Origin: Caballeronia sp. NK8
GTDB taxonomy: Bacteria > Pseudomonadota > Gammaproteobacteria > Burkholderiales > Burkholderiaceae
Direction: 5' to 3'
Length of the DNA stretch: 64,000 nt
NCBI RefSeq assembly: GCF_018408855.1
Contig: NZ_AP024323.1
Location: 992,001-1,056,000, forward strand
The stretch's first letter is position 1. Each line of letters begins with the position of its first letter. The position numbers and the translations under genes were made by a program. Positions 24,837 through 34,601 of this stretch are shown here, in pieces. The notes under the pieces are model-generated. The model searched no databases. It had not been told where the DNA came from and saw only the letters and a program-made list of their open reading frames with translations.

Positions 24837-26064
24837 ACTGGCCTTGCGCCGCCTTCGGTTCCAGCACCATCGGGAACGTCACTTCGAACACGCTGCCGTG
24901 CCCTTTCGACGACTGGAACCGTAAGTCCCCTTCCAGCGTGCGAGACAATTCCTTGACGATGGCGAGCCCGAGCCCCACGCCGGGGATGTCGTCATCGGCG
25001 GCGCGCTCGAACTCCTCGAACACGCGTTCCTGATCCGCCGCGCCGATGCCCACGCCCGTATCGGCGACGCGTAATTTCCAGCACGCGTCGGGCGCGGCGG
25101 TAATGGCGAGGACGATCTCGCCCGAGGTCGTGTACTTGATCGCGTTCGACAGCAGATTCAGCGCCACCTGCTTCACTTTCAGCCGGCTCGACGTCACCGC
25201 GCCGAGCGCCGGATCGAAATGCCCGACGAGCTTCAATCCCTTCGCCTCGGTCGAGATGCGGCACGCCTGCATCAGTTCGTCGAAGAGTCCGACGAGATCG
25301 AATGGCTCGACGACCAGCAGTGAATCGTCGCCGAGCACTTTCGAGTATTCGACCATTTCATCGACGAGCGTCGCCATGTCGGCGACTTGCCGGTTCGCGA
25401 GACCGAGCGCCGTGTCGCGCTTCGCGGGCGAGCGCGTGGCGAGTTGCAGCGCCGTCGAGAATACATTGAGGAAATTGCGCAGATCGTGGGCGACGCGCCG
25501 CGTGATCTGCATGCGCGTTTCGTAAAGATCGCTGATGAGCTTCTGGCGCAGCGTCAGCTCGTAGTTCGCGCGCTCCAGCATGCCGGTGTATTCGTCGATC
25601 TTGCGATCGCGCTCGCCGATCGCCTCGCGGATCGATGCGAGGGTTACGAAGCTCACCACTTCGTCGGTCATGAGGCGGGCGTGCTCCTCGTCGGCGCGCG
25701 AAAAATCCTCGTGCGTGCTCGCGTACTCGCCGATTGCGAGCAGCAGCACCTGACGGAACAGATCGAGCTCGCGCACCAGTTCGTCGACACGATAGCCCTG
25801 CTGCCAGCGCCATTGCCCGTGCTGACGCGCGTCGCGCTCGATCGCGCCTTCCTGATCGCGCAGATTGCGCGATTCCAGCACGATGCAGATCTCTTCGAAA
25901 ATGCTCGGCAGATGATCCGCGAGCTGTCGATAGGTGAGTTGATCGGAATGTTCGACTTCCTGATCGCCGAACACGAGCTTCATCCATCGCTCGGTGAGCG
26001 CGGGTTGTTGCTCGCGCAGCGCGGCCACGAGACCCTTCAAGCCGCCGACTGACGTGTCGCTCAT
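24835..26064 (-). CDS. Sensor histidine kinase with RsbRD-like N-terminal domain
   Basis: Soluble kinase of 409 residues with no membrane segment. Residues about 15-160 resemble the RsbRD N-terminal sensor domain (RWMKLVFGDQE, RDARQHGQWRWQQGYRVDEL). The dimerisation helix has phosphorylatable H193 in RVAHDLRNFLN. The HATPase domain shows the N-box NLLSNAIKYTTSG, G1 DTGVGIG and G2 GVGLGLAIVKELSR. No response regulator gene is adjacent, so it is an orphan kinase that senses an internal signal. It converges with ahpF. Confidence 0.88.
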   Translation of the reverse strand: MSDTSVGGLKGLVAALREQQPALTERWMKLVFGDQEVEHSDQLTYRQLADHLPSIFEEICIVLESRNLRDQEGAIERDARQHGQWRWQQGYRVDELVRELDLFRQVLLLAIGEYASTHEDFSRADEEHARLMTDEVVSFVTLASIREAIGERDRKIDEYTGMLERANYELTLRQKLISDLYETRMQITRRVAHDLRNFLNVFSTALQLATRSPAKRDTALGLANRQVADMATLVDEMVEYSKVLGDDSLLVVEPFDLVGLFDELMQACRISTEAKGLKLVGHFDPALGAVTSSRLKVKQVALNLLSNAIKYTTSGEIVLAITAAPDACWKLRVADTGVGIGAADQERVFEEFERAADDDIPGVGLGLAIVKELSRTLEGDLRFQSSKGHGSVFEVTFPMVLEPKAAQGQ

Positions 26065-26256
26065 CTACGAAGTCCCGATTTGCTGAACGCGCCGGACCGC
26101 GGCGCGTGTGGTGACGGTGATATGCAGTCGAAAGCATTGCCCCGGTGGCCGGAGCCGCCCGCGATCGCTCCGCCAGTATAGGCGCGATGCTCGCATCAAA
26201 GTGCCATACCCGAGTTTTCCCTTGGACCTTTCCGCGACCTGGATTCAGTACTTCCT

Positions 26257-27150
26257 TCAGATGCCATCGGACGGTTTCATCAGCATGGCGTAGAGCGCCT
26301 GCGCCGCCGGCGACAGCGACGCCGTCTTGCGCGTCACGAGCACGAGCGAGCGCGTGACCGTCGGCTCGACGAGATCGATCGCCCGCACGGTCGGATAAGC
26401 GTCCTTCTGAATCGCGAGCGCCGGCACGACCGCCGCGCCGACGCGCTGCGCCACGAGCCCGAGCGCGGTCGAACTGCGCTGGACTTCGTAGAACGAATGC
26501 AAGCGGATGCCGCTGCCCTCCAGCGCGGCATCGATCAGGGCGCGGTTGCCGCTCACGTCGCCCGCGAGAATCAGCGCATGCTCCGACAGCGCGCGCCACG
26601 CGATCCGTCTGCGTTTCGCGAGCGGATGATCGCGATGGCAGACGAGCACGTAGCTGTCGTCGACGAGCGGCTCGGTGTGCAGTTCCGGATGATGCTCGCC
26701 GGCGATCTTGATGCCGAATTCCACCTCCCGATGCAGCACCGCCTGCGCGACCGCCGACGACGCGTGATCGAGAATCCGGATGCGGTTATGCGGATAGCGC
26801 GCCGAGTACGCCCGCAAGACGCGCGGCAGATATTGCACGCCGACGGTCGGCACGCACGCGATCGAGACGTCGCCGCGCTGCGCCATGCCGGTCTCGCGAA
26901 TCTCGACCAGCGCGGCGGACAGTTCCGCCAGTAGACGCCGCGCTTGCGGCAGGAACGTGCGCCCGGTTTCGGTCAGATTCATCGATCGCGTGGTGCGCTC
27001 GATCAGCGGCACGCCGAGGAACTCCTCGAGCTTCTGCAGGCGCTGGGTGATCGCGGTCTGCGTGATGTTGAGGCGCTCGGCCGCGCCCCGGAAACTGCCC
27101 TGATCGGAGATGGCGACGAAAGCCTGCACACCCAGCGTGTCGATTTTCAT
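26257..27150 (-). CDS. LysR-family transcriptional regulator
   Basis: A 297-residue regulator with the N-terminal winged helix (FVAISDQGSFRGAAERLNIT, QTAITQRLQKLEEFLGVPL) and a periplasmic-binding-like effector domain. The ATG at 27150 is preferred, since the TTG four codons upstream has no better ribosome site. It is divergent from the trans-aconitate methyltransferase gene (104 bp gap), which is its most likely target by position. The effector is unknown. Confidence 0.9.
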   Translation of the reverse strand: MKIDTLGVQAFVAISDQGSFRGAAERLNITQTAITQRLQKLEEFLGVPLIERTTRSMNLTETGRTFLPQARRLLAELSAALVEIRETGMAQRGDVSIACVPTVGVQYLPRVLRAYSARYPHNRIRILDHASSAVAQAVLHREVEFGIKIAGEHHPELHTEPLVDDSYVLVCHRDHPLAKRRRIAWRALSEHALILAGDVSGNRALIDAALEGSGIRLHSFYEVQRSSTALGLVAQRVGAAVVPALAIQKDAYPTVRAIDLVEPTVTRSLVLVTRKTASLSPAAQALYAMLMKPSDGI

Positions 27151-27253
27151 AAGAAAAACCAAATAATCCGCAGCATAAATTCATTTTACGCTGAGCACGC
27201 GCGGGTCCAGAATCGCGGCTGTCCCCAACACGAACCATCGGCTGGAGTCCGAC

Positions 27254-28033
27254 ATGACGACACAATCGACCGACTGGCAAGCCCGCCAGTACACGCTGTT
27301 CGAAGCGCAGCGTACGCGGCCCGTGCGCGATCTGCTGAACGCGGCGCAGGCCGCGACCGCGCGCACCGCGATCGACCTCGGCTGCGGCCCCGCCAATTCA
27401 ACCGAAACGCTGCTCGACTTTGCACCGCACGCGCGCGTCATCGGGGTCGACAATTCCGCCGACATGATCGATGCGGCAAGAAAACGCCTGCCGGACGTCG
27501 ATTTCGAACTCGCCGACATTTCCGCGTGGGCGGGCGAAGGCCCGTTCGATCTGATCCTCGCGAACGCGTCGCTACAGTGGGTGCCCGATCACGAGACGCT
27601 GTTGCCGTCGCTGGTTCGCAAGCTCTCGCAAGGCGGACGGCTCGCCGTGCAGATGCCGGACAATCTCGACGAACCCGCGCATCGGCTGATGCGCGAAATC
27701 GCCGCCGACGGCCCGTGGCGCGACAAGCTGAAGGGCGTGGAGCGCACGGCGCGTTATCGCGCAGAGGCGTATTACGCGCTGCTTGCGCCGCTGTGCGCGA
27801 GCGTCGATGTGTGGCGCACGACGTACCATCATCCGCTCGAGGGCGGCGTCGATGCGATCATCGAATGGTTCAAGGGCAGCGGGCTGCGGCCGTTCCTCGC
27901 GCCGCTCGACGCCGATGAAAAGACCGCGTATCTCGAACGCTATCGCGACGGGCTGAAAGCCGCCTACACGGTTTTCGACGACGGCACCGCGCTGTTGCCC
28001 TTCCCGCGCATCTTCATCGTCGCGACGCGCTGA
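27254..28033 (+). CDS. tam: Trans-aconitate 2-methyltransferase
   Basis: S-adenosylmethionine-dependent enzyme of 259 residues that methylates trans-aconitate, a by-product that inhibits the TCA cycle. The SAM site is AIDLGCGPANSTETLL with the acidic residue in VIGVDNSADMIDAARKRLP. Tam-specific blocks follow: NASLQWVPDH, VQMPDNLDEPAHRLMR, VDVWRTTYHHPLEG and EWFKGSGLRPFL. Length equals the E. coli enzyme. It is flanked by LysR genes on both sides, divergent from one and convergent with the other. Confidence 0.93.
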   Translation: MTTQSTDWQARQYTLFEAQRTRPVRDLLNAAQAATARTAIDLGCGPANSTETLLDFAPHARVIGVDNSADMIDAARKRLPDVDFELADISAWAGEGPFDLILANASLQWVPDHETLLPSLVRKLSQGGRLAVQMPDNLDEPAHRLMREIAADGPWRDKLKGVERTARYRAEAYYALLAPLCASVDVWRTTYHHPLEGGVDAIIEWFKGSGLRPFLAPLDADEKTAYLERYRDGLKAAYTVFDDGTALLPFPRIFIVATR

Positions 28034-28046
28034 ACGTCGTTGAAGG

Positions 28047-28982
28047 TCAATGCGGCCGGCTCTGTTCGCGCAGCATCTGCACGAACTGCCGCGCCGCCTG
28101 CGAGAGCGCCCCGCCCTTGCGCGTGACGATGCCGTAAGTCTGCGATTTCGATTTCATCCGCACCGGCAGAATCCGCAGCATGCCGTAGCGCTCGAACACG
28201 CGCGCGACGCTCGCCGGCAGAATCGACACGAGTTGCGGGCTTTCCTGCAGCAGTGTCACCGTCATGAGCGGCGAAGCGGTGGAGATCGGATTGGCGGGCA
28301 TCGGCAGGCCGGCGAGATCGAGTTCGCGTTCGAGCAGCGCGCTCATCGGCATGTAGCTCGGGTAGGTCACCCAGCGATACGGCGCGAGGTCCGCGAACCC
28401 CACTTCCCGCGCGCCCGTGCGCTCGTGCGCCGGGCCGACGACGATGCACAGCGGCTCGTCCGCGAGCGGCTGATAGTGATATTTCGACGGCTGATCCGAC
28501 ACGCTCGAGCGGCCGATCACGAGATCGACGCGGCCGTCGTCGAGCATCGGCAGCATGCGCGCGCTCGTATCCTCGATGATCTCGATGGCCAGATCCGGAT
28601 GCTTCGCGTGCATGTCGTTGACGATCGGCGCGACGACGGCCGGCACCGCGCCCATGATCGTGCCGACCGTGAGCCGCCCGCCCGTGCCCGCGCGAATCTG
28701 CGCGACTTCCTGACACAGCGCGCTCAGATCGGCGGCCAGCACGCGCGCGTAGCGCACGACGCAGCGGCCGAACGGATTCGGGATCAGCCCGCTTTTCGCG
28801 CGCTCGAACAGCGGCGCCTCCAGCATCGATTCGAGTTCGGCGAGCGCCTTGCTGGCGGCCGATTGCGTCATCGCCATCGCGCTCGAGGCCTTGTGCAGCG
28901 ATTTATGATCGTCCAGCGAGATCAGCAATTGCAGCTGCTTCATGCGCAGCCGCGACATCAGTACGTCGAGCGTGTTCTTCAT
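28047..28982 (-). CDS. LysR-family transcriptional regulator (GbpR-like)
   Basis: A 311-residue LysR protein. Its start MKNTLDVLMSRLRMKQLQLL and DDHKSLHKASSAMAMTQSAASKAL resemble the GbpR/CbbR-like subgroup that controls sugar and sugar-acid genes. The effector domain includes GTIMGAVPAVVAPIVNDM and VDLVIGRSSV. It is divergent from the oxoglutarate-semialdehyde dehydrogenase gene with 158 bp between, which makes that gene the likely target and a sugar-acid intermediate the likely effector. Confidence 0.9.
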   Translation of the reverse strand: MKNTLDVLMSRLRMKQLQLLISLDDHKSLHKASSAMAMTQSAASKALAELESMLEAPLFERAKSGLIPNPFGRCVVRYARVLAADLSALCQEVAQIRAGTGGRLTVGTIMGAVPAVVAPIVNDMHAKHPDLAIEIIEDTSARMLPMLDDGRVDLVIGRSSVSDQPSKYHYQPLADEPLCIVVGPAHERTGAREVGFADLAPYRWVTYPSYMPMSALLERELDLAGLPMPANPISTASPLMTVTLLQESPQLVSILPASVARVFERYGMLRILPVRMKSKSQTYGIVTRKGGALSQAARQFVQMLREQSRPH

Positions 28983-29140
28983 GCCTCAGCCTGCGGGAAA
29001 GCGCGGGGTGATTCCAAAAAGCGATCAAGCGATGGAAAGGTTTCACTATACAGCCGCCCGCGCGAAGCCGTATAGTCGGGCATGATGCAGTCATCGTACA
29101 ACTGGCTGCCGCGAATCAATTCAAGCAAGGACGAGACAAC

Positions 29141-30724
29141 ATGCAACTCACTGGCAACCTGCTCATTGGTCAGGAATCGGTCTTCGGTTCGAACGGCTCG
29201 ATCAAGGCCGTCAACGCGTCGACCGGCGCGGCCATCGAACCGGCTTTCGGCGGCGCGACGCTCGCCGACCTCGACCGCGCGTGCGCGCTCGCGTGGACCG
29301 CGTTCGACGTCTATCGCGAAACCGCGCCCGAGGCGCGCGCGAAGTTCCTCGAAACGATTGCGCAGAACATCCTCGATATCGGCGACGACCTGATCGAGCG
29401 CTGCATGATCGAAAGCGGCCTGCCGCGCGCGCGTCTCGAAGGCGAGCGCGGCCGCACGGTCGGCCAGTTGCGCATGTTCGCCGACGTGGTCCGCAACGGC
29501 GACTTCCTCGGCGTGCGTATCGATCCGGCGCAGCCCGAGCGCAAGCCGCTGCCGCGCGTCGATCTGCGCCTGCGCCATATCGGCGTCGGTCCGGTCGCCG
29601 TGTTCGGCGCGAGCAACTTCCCGCTCGCATTCTCGGTCGCGGGCGGCGACACGGCTTCGGCGCTCGCCGCCGGCTGCCCGGTCATCGTCAAGGCGCACTC
29701 GGCGCACCCCGGCACGGCGGAACTCGTCGGCCGCGCGGTGCAGAAGGCCGTGAAGGATTGCGGCATGCCCGAAGGCACGTTCTCGCTGCTGTTCGACAGC
29801 GGCCGCGACGTCGGCCAGGGTCTGGTCAAGGACAACCGCATCAAGGCGGCCGGCTTCACCGGCTCGCGCGGCGGCGGCACGGCGCTGATGCAGCTCGCGG
29901 CGGCGCGCCCCGAGCCGATCCCCGTCTACGCGGAAATGAGCAGCATCAACCCGGTTCTGCTGTTCCCGGCGGCGCTCGCGAACCGTGGCGAAGCCATCGC
30001 CAAGGCGTTCGTGGGCTCGCTCGTGCTCGGCGCAGGCCAGTTCTGCACGAACCCGGGTCTGGTGCTCGCCGTCGACGGCCCGGATCTCGACAAGTTCATC
30101 GCGGCCGCGTCGGCGGCGCTGAATGAAACGGCCGCGCAGACCATGCTCACGCCGGGCATCTGCAAGACGTATCAGAGCGCCGTGGCGCGCGCCGGCGAGC
30201 ATGCCGGCGTGACGACCGCCGCGCGCGGCGTCGAGCCGAAGGGCGAGAACCAGGGCCAGTCGGCGCTGTTCGTCACCACCGCCGACGCGTTCCGCAAGAG
30301 CCACGCGCTGCAGGAAGAGATTTTCGGCGCGTCGTCGCTCGTGGTGCGTTGCCCGGACCTCGCGACGCTGCTCGCGCTGGTCGAATCGCTGGAAGGCCAG
30401 CTGACCTCGGCGCTGCACATCGACGAAGCGGATTACGCCGAAGCGAAGCGCATCCTGCCCGCGCTCGAGCGCCGCACCGGCCGTCTGCTGGTGAATAGCT
30501 TCGGCACGGGCGTGGAAGTCGGCCACGCGATGGTGCACGGCGGCCCGTTCCCGTCGACGGCGGATGGCCGCTCGACGTCGGTCGGCAGCCTGGCGATCAA
30601 CCGCTTCCTGCGCCCGGTCAGCTATCAGGATCTGCCTGACGCGCTTCTGCCCGATGCGCTGAAGACGGACAATCCGCTCGGCCTGAACCGCCGTATCGAC
30701 GGCAAGCTGCAACTGGCCAGCTAA
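29141..30724 (+). CDS. 2,5-dioxovalerate (2-oxoglutarate semialdehyde) dehydrogenase
   Basis: Aldehyde dehydrogenase of 527 residues that oxidises 2-oxoglutarate semialdehyde to 2-oxoglutarate, the last step of non-phosphorylative pentose and hexarate degradation. The KGSADH subgroup is shown by [46 protein letters not shown], the general base region E265 ([11 protein letters not shown]) and the nucleophile C302 ([10 protein letters not shown]). It is a single gene with its own terminator and a divergent LysR regulator. Other pathway steps are not in the window. Confidence 0.92.
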   Translation: MQLTGNLLIGQESVFGSNGSIKAVNASTGAAIEPAFGGATLADLDRACALAWTAFDVYRETAPEARAKFLETIAQNILDIGDDLIERCMIESGLPRARLEGERGRTVGQLRMFADVVRNGDFLGVRIDPAQPERKPLPRVDLRLRHIGVGPVAVFGASNFPLAFSVAGGDTASALAAGCPVIVKAHSAHPGTAELVGRAVQKAVKDCGMPEGTFSLLFDSGRDVGQGLVKDNRIKAAGFTGSRGGGTALMQLAAARPEPIPVYAEMSSINPVLLFPAALANRGEAIAKAFVGSLVLGAGQFCTNPGLVLAVDGPDLDKFIAAASAALNETAAQTMLTPGICKTYQSAVARAGEHAGVTTAARGVEPKGENQGQSALFVTTADAFRKSHALQEEIFGASSLVVRCPDLATLLALVESLEGQLTSALHIDEADYAEAKRILPALERRTGRLLVNSFGTGVEVGHAMVHGGPFPSTADGRSTSVGSLAINRFLRPVSYQDLPDALLPDALKTDNPLGLNRRIDGKLQLAS

Positions 30725-30744
30725 GGTCTCTCCGAGTCCGATCA

Positions 30745-30784
30745 GGGCCGCGACGCGAAACACGCGTCGCGGCCCTTTCGTTTT
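30745..30784 (+). terminator. Rho-independent terminator after dioxovalerate dehydrogenase
   Basis: A perfect 13-bp stem, GGGCCGCGACGCG with CGCGTCGCGGCCC and loop AAACA, begins 20 nt after the stop codon. TTTCGTTTT follows. Confidence 0.88.
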
Positions 30785-31362
30785 GCGGACAAAGATTTGG
30801 AAACCTTAACAATCCGGCCGCGAAGTGCTCGCCGACTGGCCAATCGGTGTTTACGCAGGCAGCCGTGGGCACGTAACAACGCTTCGGCGTGGAGCGTAAA
30901 CGCTTTGGCATCAGTGGGTTATCCGGCCATTGCGCGCCCTTGTCGGTTAACGGCTAAGGATTGGCGGTTCAAAACCGCCGGCGACATCCCAAAATGTCAG
31001 AAATATCGTGAGCGAGAGAAGCGTGGCGCTCCGCGCGCGCCGGTCCGGAACCGTACGCGCATCGATCCGACGCTTTCACATCGACATCAGGGCCATGCGC
31101 GGCACAGCGAAACGCTTTGGTGTAGCCGCTTAAAATACGCCTGAAAATGGCCCGGAAGTAGGTGCGAAAGGCAATTGACGTCCGATAGCGCTTGAACCAT
31201 AGTCGAAATGTCGCTCCCCGACTGCGCAGCGTGCGCGGGGAAGGATGACGAAGGATTGCTGTCGCGGAACCGAGCTTCCGCGTACAGGCGCGACGACTCG
31301 GCGCGCATTGGCGGCCACGCGAATTTGGCAACCTCACGCACATGTCCTTCGAGGGCTCCAGC
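30785..31362. other. Long gap before the zinc-ribbon gene, no gene supported
   Basis: About 580 bp without a convincing gene. It holds a perfect 7-bp hairpin GGCGGTT-CAA-AACCGCC (30963-30979) without a T run, and a few short inverted repeats near 30880-30905. Open frames here have poor codon patterns and no ribosome site. The promoter of the downstream zinc-ribbon gene should lie in its right part, but no clear -35/-10 pair was found. Confidence 0.5.
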
Positions 31363-33273
31363 ATGACCACGCGTCTGACGTTTCCCGCATCCATGTTCTC
31401 CGTCGTCTGCCAGCGGTGCGGCAGCACGATGCGCAAAAACGCCGACAGTTGCCCCAATTGCGGCGCCGATCGCAACGCTGCATTCGGCCAGCAGCGCGAA
31501 ACCGCCTCGGGCAAGCCGCGCACGAACGTGTTCGAAGAAGCCGCGCCGCTCGCATCGGCGGCGGCATCGGCTTCTGCATCGCCTTCCTCCGGATCGATGG
31601 GCGCACGCGGCAAGCCGTCCGAGCGCGTCGAGCCGGGCATGCGCTCGCGCTGGACGGAGCGCGCGAGCGAGCGCATCGCCCAGAAAGCCGCGGAATACCG
31701 CGCACGGCGCGCAGAAGAAGCCGCGCGCAACGCCTACGCTGAATCCAGCAACGATGCCGACGCCCTGCCCGGCTCCGAGCGCTGGAATCAGAAGAAGACC
31801 GTCATCGCGGGCGCATGTGCGCTCGTGCTGCTGCTGGGCGCGGCGTTCTATTACCAGCTCGGCGATTCCGAGGGCGGCGGAACGCCTTCCGCCGATCACA
31901 GTGTCTCCGGCGTCATCGATTCGAAAGTCGGTTCGCTGATCCGCGGCGCGACCGACACGCCCGCCACGCCCGCCGCACCGGCCGTCGCGGAGCGGCGCGT
32001 TCCCGCCGAGACCCGTCCGCTCGCATCCGGCGATCCGCTGCAAGGCGTGCGCGCCGCGCTCGACGACCACGATCTCGCCACCGCCCGCGCGCGGCTGAGA
32101 GTTTTTCCGACGCAGCAGCAAGGCCGCGCGGAATATGAAACGCTGAAGGACGAACTCGTCAAGCGCGAATCCCAGCGCGACGCGGCGCTGCAACTCGCGC
32201 GCGCCTGCGAACGCACGTCCGCGTGGGCCTGCGTGCAGCAGAACGCGGGCGAGGCGCTCGCGCTCGACGGCAGCAACATCGAATCGCAAGCCATGCTCGA
32301 ACGCGTGATCTCGCATGCAGGCTGGCTCGCTCCGACGGCATCGGCGGCGCTTGCGAAAAAGGTGCCCAGCACGACGCCTTCGGCGGCTGCGGCTGCCACC
32401 GCGTCGAAGCCTGCCGACACGGCGGCAATCGCGGCGGCCAAACCCAGCGCCAGCGCGGCCGCGCCGCTGCCCGCGCAGGCAAACGTTGCAGCGTCCGCCA
32501 AGCCGAACGTCCTCGCGCAAAAGCCGACGACGGAGCGTCGTCCGGCGCAGCGCAGCGCCGCCGCGCGCCAGGCCGACGATGAAGCCTCCGCCCTCGAAGC
32601 GCGCGCGGAGAAGTTCGCGCGCGGCCAGGCGGCGACCAACGCGATCACCGCGGCGACCATCACGCCGCCCGCCGCGCCCTCCGTCGCCACCACGATGACG
32701 GCGCCCGCGCCCGCACAGGCGCCCCGACAAGCCGCTGCCGCGCCGTCGTCAGCGCAGTCAGCGCAGCAGCCAGCGGCGAAGCCCAGCGCGCCTCCGGTCA
32801 CGCAGGCGGCACGCACGCCCTACTATCTCGGCGACGATGAACCGCAGCCTGCCGCCGCCGCGAATCCGCGTGCCGCGAGCCCGCGCGCGCCCTACTATCT
32901 CGGCGATGAGCCGCCGCAGCAGACCACGCGCCCGGCCAACGCGCGCGGCCCGTATTACCTCGGCGAGGACCCGCCGCAGCCGGGCGCGCGCGCCACCGTG
33001 CCGCGCCCGCCGCAATCGGGCAGCCAGAGCAGTTCGACGACGGCACCATCCACCGCGACGACGCAGGCCGCCGTGCCGCGTCCGCCCGCGGCGGCCAGCG
33101 CGCAACCGGTCGCGCAGCGCAGCACACAGTCGGCGGCCGCCACCACGGCGTCGCCGCAGTTCGCCACCATGCCAGCGGGCGCGCATATGGATTCGGACAA
33201 GACCGAGGAACTCGAACGCGCCATCAAGCAATACGGCTGGAGCGGCGACTCGGCGCCCAAGCCGTCACGCTGA
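31363..33273 (+). CDS. Zinc-ribbon single-pass membrane protein with C-terminal PYYLG repeats
   Basis: A 636-residue protein of unknown function. Four cysteines (C16, C19, C30, C33; CQRCG and CPNCG) form a zinc ribbon. One hydrophobic segment at about residues 146-166 (VIAGACALVLLLGAAFYYQL) anchors it, cytoplasmic zinc ribbon first. A helical domain (about 215-320) resembling TPR-type packing follows, then a long Ala/Pro-rich low-complexity stretch with three PYYLG[DE] units starting at P486, P510 and P530. The last 25 residues (MDSDKTEELERAIKQYGWSG) are ordered again. The ATG at 31363 is chosen because GAGGG lies 7 nt before it; ATG 31342 is possible. Confidence 0.75.
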   Translation: MTTRLTFPASMFSVVCQRCGSTMRKNADSCPNCGADRNAAFGQQRETASGKPRTNVFEEAAPLASAAASASASPSSGSMGARGKPSERVEPGMRSRWTERASERIAQKAAEYRARRAEEAARNAYAESSNDADALPGSERWNQKKTVIAGACALVLLLGAAFYYQLGDSEGGGTPSADHSVSGVIDSKVGSLIRGATDTPATPAAPAVAERRVPAETRPLASGDPLQGVRAALDDHDLATARARLRVFPTQQQGRAEYETLKDELVKRESQRDAALQLARACERTSAWACVQQNAGEALALDGSNIESQAMLERVISHAGWLAPTASAALAKKVPSTTPSAAAAATASKPADTAAIAAAKPSASAAAPLPAQANVAASAKPNVLAQKPTTERRPAQRSAAARQADDEASALEARAEKFARGQAATNAITAATITPPAAPSVATTMTAPAPAQAPRQAAAAPSSAQSAQQPAAKPSAPPVTQAARTPYYLGDDEPQPAAAANPRAASPRAPYYLGDEPPQQTTRPANARGPYYLGEDPPQPGARATVPRPPQSGSQSSSTTAPSTATTQAAVPRPPAAASAQPVAQRSTQSAAATTASPQFATMPAGAHMDSDKTEELERAIKQYGWSGDSAPKPSR

Positions 33274-33451
33274 AAAAAAGCACAAGAACACGCAGAGACA
33301 ACCACGACGCACGGCACACACGCCATCACGCATCTTCGCGTCGGGCCGCATGTGAGTGACCGCGCATGAGCAGATTGCGCGCGCCGCGAATCGACCTTCG
33401 CATCGCGCGAGTTTCAAAAGCACCCGTCCAACTCCGATCAAAGGGTCAATC

Positions 33452-34591
33452 ATGTTCACCACAAAAAGCATGCGCAACGCCGCACGGGGCGCGCTGGCAC
33501 TTCTTGCCATCGCCGGGCTGATCGGCGCAGGGGCGAGTTTCGCCGCCGATCCGGTCCCCTACAAGATCACGACGGGCCAGGAGCGCGGCACGTATATCCA
33601 GATCGGCCAGGACTTGTCGAAGTACGTGGCCGAGCCGGCGGGGATCGAGCTGGAAGTGCTGCCGTCGAAGGGGTCGGCGGAGAACGTGCAGCGCATGCGC
33701 TACGAACCCGGCGTGAAGTTCGCGCTGGTGCAGTCGGACGTGTATCAGGCGTACATGGACATGGCGACCTCGGGCAACGCGGAGGCGGGCAAGATCATCA
33801 AGCCGCTGCGGCTCATCATGCCGCTCTACGACGAGGAAATTTACTTCGTCACGCGCGCGGATTCGCCGATGAAGTACATCCACGAGATCAAGGGCAAGAA
33901 CATCAGCGTCGGGCCGATCGGCAGCGGCACAGCGCAATCGGCGGAGACGCTGTATCGGCTGATGTTCGGCGAGCCGATCGCCGATGCGAACGAGCAGCAC
34001 CTCAACAACGAGGATTCGCTTGCGCGGCTGATCGTCGGCAAGATCGACGTGGCGGTGATCGTCGCAGGCCAGCCGGCGAAACTGTTCCAGGACATGAATC
34101 CCGAGTTGCTGAAGCAGATCAAGCTGTTGCGTCTCGATTCGAGCGCGCAGGAAACCGCGCGCGCGAAGCAGACCTATTTCCCCGCGACGATCCGCACGAC
34201 GAGCTATCCGAACTGGATTCAGGAAGACACCCCGACGCTCACGGTGAAGGCGTTCCTCGTGACCTACGATTACGGCTTGCGCGGCACGGTCGGCGCGCTG
34301 TCGAAGTTCGCCGATTCACTGTGCACGAACTTCGACACGCTGCAGGCCAACGGCCATCCGAAGTGGAAGCAGGTGCATCTGGAACTGCCGCCGCTCACGC
34401 GCGGCTGGAAATACTATCCGCCGATGGAAAAGCACTTGCGCGCGTGCATCGCGCAGCGCACAGCGGCGGCCGAGCAGTCGCAGAACCCGACGCGCAGAGT
34501 CGCCACGCGTGACCAGGACCCGGCCGCGCAAAAGCCGAAGAAAGCAAGTTGCAGCGCGCAGGAAAAGCTGCTGCTGTTGTGCGATCAGTGA
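33452..34591 (+). CDS. TAXI family TRAP-type solute-binding protein
   Basis: Periplasmic binding protein of 379 residues with a Sec signal peptide (MRNAARGALALLAIAGLIGA, cleavage near SFAADPV). The TAXI family pattern is visible: YKITTGQERGTYIQIGQDLS, the ligand-loop SKGSAENVQRM, and GKNISVGPIGSGTAQSAETL. The start has AAGGG 6 nt upstream. No TRAP membrane subunits lie nearby, so it is an orphan binding protein, possibly a sensor partner. The C-terminal extension (about 50 residues with two Cys) is longer than usual. Confidence 0.87.
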   Translation: MFTTKSMRNAARGALALLAIAGLIGAGASFAADPVPYKITTGQERGTYIQIGQDLSKYVAEPAGIELEVLPSKGSAENVQRMRYEPGVKFALVQSDVYQAYMDMATSGNAEAGKIIKPLRLIMPLYDEEIYFVTRADSPMKYIHEIKGKNISVGPIGSGTAQSAETLYRLMFGEPIADANEQHLNNEDSLARLIVGKIDVAVIVAGQPAKLFQDMNPELLKQIKLLRLDSSAQETARAKQTYFPATIRTTSYPNWIQEDTPTLTVKAFLVTYDYGLRGTVGALSKFADSLCTNFDTLQANGHPKWKQVHLELPPLTRGWKYYPPMEKHLRACIAQRTAAAEQSQNPTRRVATRDQDPAAQKPKKASCSAQEKLLLLCDQ

Positions 34592-34601
34592 TCGTCGACG
34601 G

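Noticed and set aside
30930..30990. tRNA-like stretch with GGCGGTTCAAAACCGCC
   Set aside because: Only a T-arm-like hairpin is present; no matching acceptor stem, D-arm or anticodon arm could be built.
30797..31144. A 115-codon plus-strand open frame in the long gap
   Set aside because: No ribosome site, no family resemblance, and codon use unlike neighbouring genes.
33356..33451. N-terminal extension of the TAXI protein from 33356
   Set aside because: The ATG at 33452 has AAGGG at good spacing and starts directly with the signal-peptide region; the extension would hide the signal peptide.
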